NCBI GenBank assembly: GCA_036401895.1
Contig: DASWTW010000024.1
Span: 1-64,000 of the forward strand
Direction of reading: 5' to 3'
DNA length: 64,000 nt
Source of the DNA: LB3-1 sp036401895
GTDB taxonomy: Bacteria > Chloroflexota > Chloroflexia > Chloroflexales > Kallotenuaceae
In this document: positions 35,468 to 44,913 of the stretch, piece by piece
Layout: each line of letters starts with the position of its first letter
How positions within the stretch are numbered: position 1 is the stretch's first letter
The notes under the pieces: model-generated
Databases searched by the model: none
What the model saw: the letters and a program-made list of their open reading frames with translations, nothing else
Told to the model about the DNA's origin: nothing
Position numbers and translations under genes: made by a program

Positions 35468-37618
35468 TTATTGCTCCTTCTGGGCGGTCCACACATAGAG
35501 GCTCTCGCCGGCGACCTCAGCCGGGCTGCCGTTCAGCTGCATCTCGACCGGAGCTTTCGCCTCCCAGGCCAGCACATACCAGACTTGCTGTGCATCGACC
35601 TGCGGTGCCGGAACCGGCTGGGGCATATCGGGCGCAGGAGCGGCCGGCGCCATCGTCGGCACCACCTGCTCGGCCGCTAGCGCCGTCGGCGTAGGCAAGA
35701 TGGCTGTTCCTGTTGGGAGCTGTGGACCAGGTGTCCCGGTTGGACCGCCCGGCGTCGGCGTGAATGTCGGCGTGATCACCTCGACCGGATCTAGCTGTGG
35801 TGGTGGCGGATACGCAGCCGCCGGCACCGCAGGCTCGGCGACTCCCATACCTGGAGCCATGAACTCGCCGAAGCCCTTGGGCTGAAGCACGCTCCCCATC
35901 TGGCGGATGACAGCCTGGCGCTGGACGGTCTCACCATCCGAGATCTGCAAGAAATCATAGAAGGAGTGATCCGGATTCAGCACTACCGTGCGATCAGCGC
36001 CCGGCTCAAGCACGTCGATCTCCTGAACCTGGCCATCGCCCCGGAAGAGCACGATGTCTACCAGCCGCCGATCGCTCAGGTTGCGCAGCGTCATCTGCTG
36101 CTGGCCGTTGACCTCACGTATCGTCGCCGAGACCTTGGGCGCGGCAACCGGCTGCTCCACCGCCAGCAGGCTGATGCCGCCGACATCAACCGACAGATCC
36201 GGCACCTCGACGCCGCCCTCGGCATAGACTACGTCGAAATCCTCGGGGATGCGCTCCCACTGGTTTGCGCCGTCGGATACCAGCGCGTTGGATGGAAAGC
36301 CCAGATTGTAGGTCGAGCGCGTCGGCGAGAAGAGCGAGACATAGGTCAGCGCCTTGCCCTGCTCGGCCTCCTGCGGCACAAGCACGATCGCCAGCTGGTT
36401 GATCAGCGTCGAGCTGCCACGGCCGAGCGTGCCCCAGGCGTACGCGCCGATGCTAAACACAACCACCCACAGCGGAATCGTCAGGTAGGCCCACTCGCGG
36501 CGATTGAAACGCCGCAGGATCAGGTAGTTGATCGGGCCGACGATCAGGATATACAGGCTGAGAAAGCCGAAGAGGCCCAGTGCGGAAAGAAAGCTAAGCT
36601 GCGGCAGCCTCAGGGACTCGCGCAGAATCGAAAAGCCCTGGTTGCGCAGACTCTCGGAGAGCGACATCTGCTCCTGGTTCAGCGACAACAGCGATACCCA
36701 CAGCCCAACCGGATTGCCCACATCGCGCAGGACTTGCAGATCGAACGCCGTCTGGATGATCGAGCCGGCGCCGAAAGCGCGCCGAACGATCAGCGGCTGT
36801 CCACCCTCGCCGGTAGCAACTACCCGAGCACCATCGGCGGGCGCAAGCTGAAGCAGCGGCACCTGGCGCTCGTTATCTCGCAGCGCCCAGCCGGCCGCCT
36901 TCAAGCCCTGAAGATTGCTCGGGCTGCCCGCGCCGGCGACAGCTGCCGGCAGCAGATCGGCAAGGCCGCGCGTCATGCGCTCATCGCCGCCGACAATCAG
37001 CTGGCCGCCGCTGTCGATCCAGGCGCGCAGCACCTGGCGCTGCTGCTCGGTCCAGGCTGTGGTGTCGACCGCCTGAACAAACAGCGCATCCAGCGCTTGC
37101 AGCATCTCGACGCGATCCGGCAGCTCCGTGCCTTTGAGACGGACCAGCGAGGTCGGCGAGGCGTTACGCTCCTCGAAGGTGCTTAGCTCGGCCAGCGCGC
37201 CATCTTCATTGCTGATCACGCCGATCACATTCCAGCCGATGCCGATGGGCTTGGCCATCACACTTTCGGTGCGGATCACGCGTGTGCCGTCGCGCAGCGT
37301 CACATCAAGGCGGGTATTACCAAAGTTATCGCTGCCGCTGATCACCGGCACCACCAGCCGCTTGTTGGCGCCGCTGGGCAGATCCACCGGCTGGCGATAG
37401 GCCGTGCTCGCGCCGCGAAACGCCACCGAGAGAGTCGCGTTGACATCGGGGCCGCTGTTGGAGATCGTAACAACAACCGGAAACCAGTTTTCGGCCTTGA
37501 AGGAGCCATCGAAGCCAACCGTAATATCCCAGCTAATCGCTTGCTGCTGCGCGCTGGCATGGCCTGTACCGAAGATCAGCATGAGACACAGCAGTGGATA
37601 TAACCAACGTATGTTCAA
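35468..37618 (-). CDS. Large extracytoplasmic membrane protein of the ABC exporter unit
   Basis: 716 residues from a TTG eight bases after GGGAGG. This start places a signal peptide at the N-terminus (LYPLLCLMLIFGTGHASA, about residues 6-23). Next come beta-rich segments, a glutamine-amidotransferase-like region (VLRAWIDSGGQLIVGGD), two membrane helices about midway (LGLFGFLSLYILIVGPINYL and IPLWVVVFSIGAYAWG) and a Pro/Thr-rich linker near the C-terminus. I do not recognise a named family. The layout recalls exporter-associated proteins of the Gld type, as a loose analogy. It ends one base before the ATPase start. Confidence 0.7.
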   Translation of the reverse strand: MNIRWLYPLLCLMLIFGTGHASAQQQAISWDITVGFDGSFKAENWFPVVVTISNSGPDVNATLSVAFRGASTAYRQPVDLPSGANKRLVVPVISGSDNFGNTRLDVTLRDGTRVIRTESVMAKPIGIGWNVIGVISNEDGALAELSTFEERNASPTSLVRLKGTELPDRVEMLQALDALFVQAVDTTAWTEQQRQVLRAWIDSGGQLIVGGDERMTRGLADLLPAAVAGAGSPSNLQGLKAAGWALRDNERQVPLLQLAPADGARVVATGEGGQPLIVRRAFGAGSIIQTAFDLQVLRDVGNPVGLWVSLLSLNQEQMSLSESLRNQGFSILRESLRLPQLSFLSALGLFGFLSLYILIVGPINYLILRRFNRREWAYLTIPLWVVVFSIGAYAWGTLGRGSSTLINQLAIVLVPQEAEQGKALTYVSLFSPTRSTYNLGFPSNALVSDGANQWERIPEDFDVVYAEGGVEVPDLSVDVGGISLLAVEQPVAAPKVSATIREVNGQQQMTLRNLSDRRLVDIVLFRGDGQVQEIDVLEPGADRTVVLNPDHSFYDFLQISDGETVQRQAVIRQMGSVLQPKGFGEFMAPGMGVAEPAVPAAAYPPPPQLDPVEVITPTFTPTPGGPTGTPGPQLPTGTAILPTPTALAAEQVVPTMAPAAPAPDMPQPVPAPQVDAQQVWYVLAWEAKAPVEMQLNGSPAEVAGESLYVWTAQKEQ

Positions 37619-37823
37619 GGTACGAACCTCCCTTGCCCGGTTGTGCGCGTCGCAGACGCGGTTTGAAATGAATGGAGCGTGCGTGTCACCAGCGTAGCAT
37701 AGATTCAGCCCTGGATTATGTTCTTGGATCTGAAAGCTGGCTGAGATAATCGGGCGCGGCGGCACATAAACAAGCTCCACGATCCGCGGCGATCGTGGTA
37801 AAAACCGTACGCAGATTAACGCG

Positions 37824-39059
37824 CTAGGGCTGGGAGGAGTTCCCACGCTGGTAGATCTGCTGATACACCTCAAGAATATCGAGCGTGCTGTTCCAGTCGC
37901 GCTCACGCTGCTGCCACTTGAAGCGCTCGCGATACTCAAACACCATTCGCTGCACCTGATCCGGGTCAGGCACATGGTCGAAGGTAAAGTTGCCGCCGAC
38001 GCCGGCGGTCTCGATCGTTACATCGCCGTAGCCAAAGATCCGCGCGACCACGTTGGGGCTGCTGGCATTGACGTTCTGGATCACGCCCAGCGTCGCCTCA
38101 CGGCGGTCTTCATACAGGCCAAAGGGCAGCCGCTGCACGTCGATGACCTTGGACGGCTCCAGAATATAAATATCGTTGCGCCAGTCCTCGTACTGCCAGT
38201 AGAAATACAGCACAACGGCGGCAAAGGTCAGAAACAGCACGATCGGCGCGATCGTCGGATCGAAGAGGTCGAAGCGCGGAATAACATACAGCAGCAGCAG
38301 CCACAGGAGCAGCGCAACGCTCGGACCGATCATATTTTTGAGCAGCACGACCCAGTGCCGGTGCCAGGTGATAATGCCGTTCTGGATCAGCGGGCCGAAA
38401 GGCAGCGCCGCCTGGAGTGGCGTATGAATGGTGCTGGCGCGCTGGAAGATCGGCACCGGCAGCGTTACCACCGGCGGCGCCTGGGGATCGACGCGGCGGG
38501 CGACAGTCGCCTCAAGATAGCGCCGCTCCTGGTTGCGCTTCTCGCGCTGAACCTCGCCCAGAATCTGGCGCTGCACATTGGCCGGGCACTCGACGCGCAA
38601 AAACACGATCGGCTCAGTCGGGCCGGCAGCCTGGATCTCGATCCGGCCATACTTGAGCGTGTACTGAAACACATTCTCGATGCGCACGTTGACGTTCTGG
38701 ATCTGCTCCAGCGGAATGGTCTCGTAGATGTACGACAGCCAGAGCGTACGATCTTCGTGGATAATCCGCTTGTTGGAGACGATCAGATGATCGTTGCGCC
38801 AGTCGAACCAGATATAGACCAGCACCGCCAGCATGACGAGCACAGCGACGAGCAAAAGGGCATTCAGGGGATCGAGCAGCGGCGGCGGCTGTCCAAAAAA
38901 ATCCGGCTCACGGCTGAGCGCGCGGCCGGCAACCACGATCACCGCGATCAAGCTGACCAGCGCCGGGATCAGGCCACGGATCAGCAGCGCAACCCAGTGC
39001 CGGTGCGCGATGTAGATAAAGCGCTCGTCTTGATCTGGCCGAATGTTGACCTTTGCCAT
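37824..39059 (-). CDS. Membrane protein with two bacterial PH-like (YdbS-type) domains
   Basis: 411 residues arranged as an internal duplication: a pair of membrane helices then a bPH2-like domain, twice (domains at about 85-175 and 290-385). Both halves start with a similar RHW segment (IAHRHWVALL, TWHRHWVVLL) and contain DWRND and EQIQNVNV / GVIQNVNA. The family's role is not settled; it is linked to membrane stress. plsC lies 26 bases upstream on the same strand. Confidence 0.8.
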   Translation of the reverse strand: MAKVNIRPDQDERFIYIAHRHWVALLIRGLIPALVSLIAVIVVAGRALSREPDFFGQPPPLLDPLNALLLVAVLVMLAVLVYIWFDWRNDHLIVSNKRIIHEDRTLWLSYIYETIPLEQIQNVNVRIENVFQYTLKYGRIEIQAAGPTEPIVFLRVECPANVQRQILGEVQREKRNQERRYLEATVARRVDPQAPPVVTLPVPIFQRASTIHTPLQAALPFGPLIQNGIITWHRHWVVLLKNMIGPSVALLLWLLLLYVIPRFDLFDPTIAPIVLFLTFAAVVLYFYWQYEDWRNDIYILEPSKVIDVQRLPFGLYEDRREATLGVIQNVNASSPNVVARIFGYGDVTIETAGVGGNFTFDHVPDPDQVQRMVFEYRERFKWQQRERDWNSTLDILEVYQQIYQRGNSSQP

Positions 39060-39085
39060 TAGCCGCTCACACTATGAGTTAGCAA

Positions 39086-39832
39086 CTATTCCTCACGCCT
39101 GGCTGCCGCCATCACGGGATCAGCCGCGCTCACAGAATCGCTATCCTCCGGCGCCGGCAGCAGCGGGCTCGGCTCAGCCGGCGCGGCATCGGGAGCCAGG
39201 CGCGCCCGGTACACGCCACGATAGCCCGGCGGCAGCAGATCGGCGACACGCGCCATGACCTCCTGGGCGATCAGATCGCGGTTCTGGCGCGTTACCTCGC
39301 CGAGATCGGAGAGCATGAACGGCGCGCCGAAGGTCATCTCCACGCGCACCCGGCGATACCACGGAAACCGTTTGCTAAAAACGCGCTCGGTGCCGCTGAT
39401 CGCGACCGGCACGATCGGGCAGCTAGCGCGCGAGGCGAGATAGACCACGCCTGCGCGGGCTTCCTGAGCCTCGCCGGCTTTGGCGCGCGTGCCTTCGGCG
39501 TAGATCGCAACCGGATCGCCGCCTTTGAGATATTGCTCGGCAAGGCGCAGCGCCTGGCGATCGGCGCGGCCACGGTGGACCATGATCGGCTTGCCGGGCG
39601 GCAGCAGGAAGCTCAGCGGCCACTGCTCCGACAGCTCGGCCTTGGTCATAAAATGCACATGGCGCGGCACATACGCCAGCAAGCAGATCGGATCGATCAT
39701 GCTGAGATGGTTGCCGACGATCAAACACGGCCCGGTCTTAGGAACATGATGCAGCCCGCGCACTTTGATGTAGATCGCCGTAGGAACCACCGCGCGCAGC
39801 GCATAATGCCAGGCTCGATAATACAAATTCAT
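39086..39832 (-). CDS. plsC: 1-acyl-sn-glycerol-3-phosphate acyltransferase
   Basis: 248 residues. It acylates lysophosphatidate to phosphatidate in the membrane. The catalytic HX4D is NHLSMID (about residues 41-47) and the phosphate-binding motif is EGTR near 114-117. The C-terminal 40 residues are Ala/Pro-rich and not part of the fold. It starts two bases from the psuK stop, indicating co-transcription. Confidence 0.9.
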   Translation of the reverse strand: MNLYYRAWHYALRAVVPTAIYIKVRGLHHVPKTGPCLIVGNHLSMIDPICLLAYVPRHVHFMTKAELSEQWPLSFLLPPGKPIMVHRGRADRQALRLAEQYLKGGDPVAIYAEGTRAKAGEAQEARAGVVYLASRASCPIVPVAISGTERVFSKRFPWYRRVRVEMTFGAPFMLSDLGEVTRQNRDLIAQEVMARVADLLPPGYRGVYRARLAPDAAPAEPSPLLPAPEDSDSVSAADPVMAAARREE

Positions 39833-39834
39833 GC

Positions 39835-40761
39835 TTACATCTCTAGCTGAGCATACAAATAATCCAGGCTCAGGTCGGGCGTGACCGTCTCGGGCGATTT
39901 GAGCGTGACGATCGCGGCGATCTGCCCGAGCTGCACCGACTCTGCCAGCGGAATATTATGTGTCAAACCATAGATCACGGTTGCCGCCAGCGCATCGCCG
40001 GCACCCGTGGGATCGACGATCTCGGTTGGGATGCCGGGCAGATGACCAACCTCATCCGCCGACGCGTAGACGATGCCCGAGGCTGCCAGGCTGATCAGCG
40101 CCACACCCACGCCCAGCGATACCAGTTTTTGTGCCGCCGCAATCGCCGTCGGCACGTCGCGGACCGGCAGCCCGGAGAGCGCCTCGGCCTCAAGATCGTT
40201 GGGTGTGACCAGGAAAAAGCGCCCAACCTGCTGGCGAAAGCGATCGGCCAGCCCGAACGCGACCGGCTCGAATGCGACCGGCACGCGGGCGTTCTCACAG
40301 ATCGACAGAATCGTCTCGGCGGTAGCGCGCGCGACGTTGGCATCGATCACGACCATGTCGGCGTTTTCAAGCAGCTCGGTGCGCTCCCGAATATGCTCAG
40401 GCGTGATCGCACGGCCGGCGGCGCTATCGTCAAGGCCAGCCAGCAGGCTGCCGTCGTGGCTGAGGATCGCGATGTAGCTCGACGAGCGCTGCTCGCCGGT
40501 CAGCATACAGCTCATATCCACGCCCGACGCCTCGGTCTGCTGCAAAATCGCTCGACCGAAATCGTCTTCACAGACCGCCGAGATCAGCGCGACCGATGTG
40601 CCGAGCCGGGCCAGATTTTCGGCGATGTTGCGGCCCACGCCGCCGACGCTCATCTGGATCGCTGCGGGATTCGAGGTTCCAGGAATAAAGTCGCGCCGCA
40701 GACGGCCCTTGATGTCAAGCGACGCGCCGCCGACAACGACGATGGAAGGTTGGCTGCCCAA
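39835..40761 (-). CDS. psuK: PfkB-family kinase, probable pseudouridine kinase
   Basis: 308 residues from a TTG preceded by GAGGTG at six bases. The ribokinase-fold marks are VGGVGRNIAENLARLG and the active-site DPTGAGDALAA. The early GGASLDIKG and the overall length match pseudouridine kinases, and a clear psuG lies at 55.9 kb, which supports the assignment. It would phosphorylate pseudouridine for cleavage by PsuG. Other PfkB sugar kinases remain possible. It is the second gene of an SPFH-psuK-plsC-PH run. Confidence 0.75.
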   Translation of the reverse strand: MGSQPSIVVVGGASLDIKGRLRRDFIPGTSNPAAIQMSVGGVGRNIAENLARLGTSVALISAVCEDDFGRAILQQTEASGVDMSCMLTGEQRSSSYIAILSHDGSLLAGLDDSAAGRAITPEHIRERTELLENADMVVIDANVARATAETILSICENARVPVAFEPVAFGLADRFRQQVGRFFLVTPNDLEAEALSGLPVRDVPTAIAAAQKLVSLGVGVALISLAASGIVYASADEVGHLPGIPTEIVDPTGAGDALAATVIYGLTHNIPLAESVQLGQIAAIVTLKSPETVTPDLSLDYLYAQLEM

Positions 40762-40827
40762 TGGTTACACCTCAACTGAAGATCGAATTGGTAATATATT
40801 GCCGGCTGCACCCCTGGCGTGCGGGCG

Positions 40828-42021
40828 TTATTGGCGCGGCGGCTGCTGTGGATTGGACGGAGCGGGCGACGTGCCGCTCACCTGCGCGCCTGTCGCGCCG
40901 GCCTGAGCGACATCGCGGAAGAAACCGCTCAGCTGCTGCTGATCCGACATGCGCTGCATCGCCGTGATCACAATGCGCTCGATGTCATCGGTAGAAAGCG
41001 TCGTGCCCTGCTCCTGAAGCGTGCGCACCATCTCCGCGACCAGCCGCGCGGTTGCCTCGGCCTGCGCCTGGCCCAGCGTCCGAATCTCGTCGGCGCGAAT
41101 CTCGGCCACCCGCTGCGCGTCTTCGCGCTGGCGCTGAATCTTGAGATCGCGATACTTCATGCTGATACGATCGGGATTAATCCTGACATCCAGCACGCGG
41201 AAATCGAGAATTCTAATGCCCCAGCGCGACACCGAGTTTTGCAGCCGCTTCTGGATATGCCGCGCGTGAATCTCGCGGTCTTGCGCCAGATCGGTGGGGC
41301 CGCCGATGTTGGCGATCTCGGTGCGCACGCTTTGCTCGATCTCTAGCTTCATCTGGCGCAGGATCAGCTCGGTCCAGAACGCCACCTGCTCGTCGGTATC
41401 GGTCTCGCGTGGCTCACCGCGCTCTTTGAGCAAGAACTCATAGGCCTGCTCGCGGTTGGGAAAGCAAAAGACCACGTCGCGCGGCTGATCGACTTTGTAG
41501 CGCACCAGCACCTTGACCGTATCGATGTTGTAGAGCGAGCGCGTGTTGAGATTCTCGATGTACAGCTCAAGATCCAGCTCATACGCGGGCAGCGCCGCCA
41601 TACGTCGCTCGACGATCGGCTTGAGCGGCCGGTGTAATCCTTCAGTCCAGACCAGTGCGCGATTCTCGGGCAGCTGGTTGATCACCAGGATCTGGCCGCG
41701 CTCGACAAAGACGGTGCGCCGGAAGAGCAGGGCGCCCGCGCCGATGAGCGCCAGAATCCACAGCCCGACGAAGCAGTAGCCGCCGTTGACGCTGCCGGTG
41801 AGCAGCCGGCCCCAGAAGGCCACGCCCACAAGCGAGAGCGCGGCGGTCAAGCCGATCAGCACCTCGACACCGCGCGGCTGGTTGGTGTAGACCAGAAAAA
41901 AGCCTGCCGCCAGCAGCGCGATCCCCAGCACCAGCACCTGCTGCGATCTGGTCTGCTCATAGATCGGCAGCAAGAAGAAGAGCATTAATAGTAAGAGCAG
42001 GTTGGGCAACATGCGACGCAT
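40828..42021 (-). CDS. SPFH/Band 7 (stomatin-like) membrane protein
   Basis: 397 residues from the ATG six bases after AAGGA; a TTG six bases earlier is in frame. Three or four hydrophobic segments occupy residues 5-105, then a Band 7 domain (about 105-290) with VERGQILVINQLPENR and a helical region rich in Arg/Glu, ending in a Pro/Gln tail. SPFH proteins scaffold membrane microdomains. The N-terminal multi-helix region is longer than in plain stomatins. It sits upstream of psuK (66 bases). Confidence 0.85.
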   Translation of the reverse strand: MRRMLPNLLLLLMLFFLLPIYEQTRSQQVLVLGIALLAAGFFLVYTNQPRGVEVLIGLTAALSLVGVAFWGRLLTGSVNGGYCFVGLWILALIGAGALLFRRTVFVERGQILVINQLPENRALVWTEGLHRPLKPIVERRMAALPAYELDLELYIENLNTRSLYNIDTVKVLVRYKVDQPRDVVFCFPNREQAYEFLLKERGEPRETDTDEQVAFWTELILRQMKLEIEQSVRTEIANIGGPTDLAQDREIHARHIQKRLQNSVSRWGIRILDFRVLDVRINPDRISMKYRDLKIQRQREDAQRVAEIRADEIRTLGQAQAEATARLVAEMVRTLQEQGTTLSTDDIERIVITAMQRMSDQQQLSGFFRDVAQAGATGAQVSGTSPAPSNPQQPPRQ

Positions 42022-42324
42022 ACGCAATCCTTCATCCGGCAGCGTTCGGCTACTATTCGATTGGATTTGAGCCTACCGGCTCGTCAGCCGCAAGAGTTGA
42101 GCCACCGCCCTATGTCAAGTTGAAAAAATCTGTCGCAAGCGATCCGGCGTTGGCGGCCAGAGAGGAGCATAACGCCCGTGCCAGAATAACGAGGGCGCGA
42201 TCCCAAGCGCAACAGCGGTATTCGAATGCATGAGCAGCGGCTGATCTATTTTACCGACGATTATACAGGAGATTTCTCCGGCTGACGTACCGATCTGCGA
42301 TGCTGTACAGGCTATACTTACTAA
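42022..42324. other. Non-coding stretch between the SPFH gene and repeat R5
   Basis: No supported gene. A TATACT at 42313-42318 may be a -10 for fmt, without a good -35. Nothing else is recognised. Confidence 0.4.
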
Positions 42325-42430
42325 AGAACAAAGGAGCCGAGAACCGAGAACCGAGAACCAAAGCAACCAGTGCCCGACGTGCAACCGCGGATGAGTGTTC
42401 ATGCTCTATTCTTTGTTCTTTGTTTAGCTG
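42325..42430. repeat. Intergenic inverted tract element R5, upstream of fmt
   Basis: The left arm AAAGAACAAAGGAG and GAGAACCGAGAACC repeats (42325-42362) face the right arm TTCTTTGTTCTTTGTT (42411-42426). The central part holds no CCCTC core. It ends about 25 bases before the fmt ATG, so it lies within the fmt leader. Confidence 0.78.
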
Positions 42431-42454
42431 TTCTTCCGATGAAGGGATACTACC

Positions 42455-43387
42455 ATGCGTATAGTTTTTTTGGGAACGCCCTCGTTTGCCGCGATCCCGC
42501 TGCGCGCGCTTGTCGAGTCCGGGCATGAGGTTGTCGGCGTGGTGACGCAGCCGGATCGTCCGGCCGGCCGCTCGAAAACGCCGCAGGCTCCGCCGGTCAA
42601 AGTTGCCGCCGTGGAGCTGGGATTGCCCATTCTTCAGCCGCCAACGCTGCGCGATCCCGAGGTTGTCGAGCAGCTGCGCGCGCTGCGGCCGGATGTCGGC
42701 GTTGTGGCGGCGTATGGCGAGATCCTGCGCAAGAATGTGCTGGAGATTCCGCCGCTGGGCTATCTCAACGTCCATCCGTCGCTGCTGCCGCTCTACCGTG
42801 GCCCAACGCCGGTCGCGGCTGCGATTCTGGCCGGCGATGAGATCACGGGCGTGTCGATCATTCGCCTGATTCGCGCCATGGACGCTGGCCCGATCGTCGC
42901 GCAGGCCACGCTGACAATGCCGCCCGCTGCTCGCGCGGGCTCGCTGACCGACGAGCTGTTCGAGATCGGATCACAGCTGCTGGTCGGGGCGCTGCCCTTG
43001 TATGCCAGCGGCGAGCTTCAGCCGCAGCCGCAGGACGAGTCGCAGGCCAGCTACTGCTCGCTGCTGCGCAAGGAAGACGGCCAGATCGACTGGACGAAGC
43101 CGGCGCTGGTGATCGAGCGGGCGATTCGCGCCTATGATCCATGGCCGGGCGCGTTCACCACCTGGCAGGGCCAGCCGCTCAAGATTCGCACCGCCCGCGT
43201 CGACGCCGATTGGAATGGCGCAGAGGAGCCGGGAACGATCCTCGATCGGCCTACACTGCACGTCGCGACCGGCAGCGGCGCGCTGGAGCTGGTGGAGATT
43301 CAGCCGGCCGGAAAGCGGATGATGCCGGCGCAGGAATGGCTGCGCGGGCAGCGTGGTCTGGCGGGTCAGCGGCTGGGCGTGGAGTAG
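42455..43387 (+). CDS. fmt: Methionyl-tRNA formyltransferase
   Basis: 310 residues, normal length. It formylates initiator Met-tRNA. The N-terminal domain shows the formyl-transfer motif NVHPSLLPLYRGPTP (about 108-122) with the conserved catalytic Asn-His-Asp set (Asp in AMDAGPIV), and the C-terminal domain binds the tRNA. GAAGGGA precedes the ATG. It is usually next to def; no def is present here. Confidence 0.95.
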   Translation: MRIVFLGTPSFAAIPLRALVESGHEVVGVVTQPDRPAGRSKTPQAPPVKVAAVELGLPILQPPTLRDPEVVEQLRALRPDVGVVAAYGEILRKNVLEIPPLGYLNVHPSLLPLYRGPTPVAAAILAGDEITGVSIIRLIRAMDAGPIVAQATLTMPPAARAGSLTDELFEIGSQLLVGALPLYASGELQPQPQDESQASYCSLLRKEDGQIDWTKPALVIERAIRAYDPWPGAFTTWQGQPLKIRTARVDADWNGAEEPGTILDRPTLHVATGSGALELVEIQPAGKRMMPAQEWLRGQRGLAGQRLGVE

Positions 43388-43398
43388 GATGGATTAAA

Positions 43399-43503
43399 GG
43401 CCCTCATCCCCCAACCCCTTCTCCCGTTGCCACAGGAGAAGGGGGAGAGAGTTGTACTTCTTTGTTCTGTTGTTCTTTGTTCTCGCCTTGGTTCTAGGTT
43501 CTA
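43399..43503. repeat. Composite element R6 between fmt and the acyl-CoA dehydrogenase
   Basis: GGCCCTCATCCCC starts the core; CCCCTTCTCCCG pairs with GGAGAAGGGG; then TTCTTTGTTCTGTTGTTCTTTGTTC and GGTTCTAGGTTCTAGG. The last CTAG supplies the TAG stop of the minus-strand dehydrogenase, so the element overlaps that gene's last codon. It serves as the boundary between two convergent genes. Confidence 0.88.
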
Positions 43504-44646
43504 GGACTCTTTGAGCAGCTCGCGGCTGATCACGAGGCGCTGAATCTCGCTGGTGCCCTCGTAGATCTCGGTAATCTTGGCGTCGCGGAAGAAGCGCTCG
43601 ACGGGATATTCCTTCGAGTAGCCGTTGGAGCCAAAGATCTGCACGGCCTTGGTCGCCGTCCACATTGCGGTCTCGGAGGCGAAGACCTTGGCCATCGACG
43701 CGGCTGCAACGTAATCCTCGCCGCGATCTTTGCGCGCTGCGGCTTCCCAGGTCAGCAGCCGTGCCGCCTTGATGCGGGTCGCCATGTCGGCCAGCGTAAA
43801 GCCAATGGCCTGGAACTGTGCGATCGGCTGGCCGAACTGCTCGCGGATTTTGGCATAGTCACGCGCGGCCTCGAACGCGCCCTGCGCGATGCCGATTGCC
43901 TGGGACGCGATGCCGATGCGACCGGCGTTGAGGATCGTCATAGCGATCTTGAAGCCCATGCCCTCGCCACCCAGCACGCGATCTTTGTGGACGCGGTAGT
44001 TGTCGTAGGCCATCTGCGCCGAGTGCGCCGAGCGAATGCCGAGCTTATCCTCGTTCTTGACGACGCTGACGCCCACCTGGTGCGTATCGACGATGAAGCA
44101 GGTGATGCCTTTGTAGCCCTTGCTCGGATCGGTCATCGCCATGAGTAGGATTGTATCGGCGTGCGGGCCGTTGGTGACCCAGTTTTTGATTCCGTTGATA
44201 ACGTAGTAGTCGCCATCTTTGACCGCCGTGGTCTTCTGCGCGGCTGCATCGGAGCCCGCGCCCGGCTCGCTCAGTGAGAACGCGCCCAGCTTCTGGCCCG
44301 AGGCCAGCGGCGCCAGAATCTCTTGCTTCTGCTCCTCGCTGCCGAACTTCTCAAGGCCGTAGCAGACCAGCGAGTTGTTCACCGAAGCGATCACGCCCAG
44401 CGAGGCATCCACCCGCGACAGCTCCTCGATCACGATCGAGTATGAGATATAGTCCAGCCCGGAGCCGCCGTAGTCCTCGCCGACGGCAATGCCCATGAAG
44501 CCGAGCTCGCCCATCTGCCGCACCAGGTCGGCGGGCCAGATCCGATCGTGGTCGCGCTCGGCCGCCGTGGGCTTGATCGCCTTCTCGGCAAAATCGCGCG
44601 CCGTCTTGCGAATAAATATCTGATCCTCGGTCAGTTGAAAATCCAT
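43501..44646 (-). CDS. Acyl-CoA dehydrogenase
   Basis: 381 residues, a soluble FAD enzyme that oxidises short or medium acyl-CoA. FAD/substrate motifs LSEPGAGSDA and NGIKNWVTNG and the catalytic Glu in ITEIYEGTSEIQR are in place. The length and sequence fit butyryl- or short-chain enzymes; the chain specificity is not determined. No ETF genes are adjacent. Its stop codon is formed by repeat R6. Confidence 0.93.
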   Translation of the reverse strand: MDFQLTEDQIFIRKTARDFAEKAIKPTAAERDHDRIWPADLVRQMGELGFMGIAVGEDYGGSGLDYISYSIVIEELSRVDASLGVIASVNNSLVCYGLEKFGSEEQKQEILAPLASGQKLGAFSLSEPGAGSDAAAQKTTAVKDGDYYVINGIKNWVTNGPHADTILLMAMTDPSKGYKGITCFIVDTHQVGVSVVKNEDKLGIRSAHSAQMAYDNYRVHKDRVLGGEGMGFKIAMTILNAGRIGIASQAIGIAQGAFEAARDYAKIREQFGQPIAQFQAIGFTLADMATRIKAARLLTWEAAARKDRGEDYVAAASMAKVFASETAMWTATKAVQIFGSNGYSKEYPVERFFRDAKITEIYEGTSEIQRLVISRELLKES

Positions 44647-44721
44647 GGCCTATACTCCTATCACGTCATTGTGAGCATATGTTCTTGGCGCCATTATAGC
44701 ACCTACGCCGGATCGGCTTAG

Positions 44722-44823
44722 AGAACAAAGGAACAAAGGAACCAAAGAACAAACGCAAAGCGACACAACCCAACAATCTTCTGTTCTTTGTTCTTTGTTC
44801 GCCCAAAGGGCATTCGGTTCTTC
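44722..44823. repeat. Intergenic inverted tract element R7, between divergent genes
   Basis: AGAACAAAGGAACAAAGGAAC (44721-44741) faces TTCTGTTCTTTGTTCTTTGTTC (44780-44801). It lies between the divergent acyl-CoA dehydrogenase and rodA, so it is in a promoter region rather than after stop codons. A TATAAT for rodA (44831-44836) follows. Confidence 0.78.
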
Positions 44824-44913
44824 CATCAGGTATAATCGCAGCCAGACATGACTTCAGCGCCGCAGCGGGGAAGCGATCCGGGCGGCTGCAAGCAATAAAC
44901 GGCTGGTACACGC

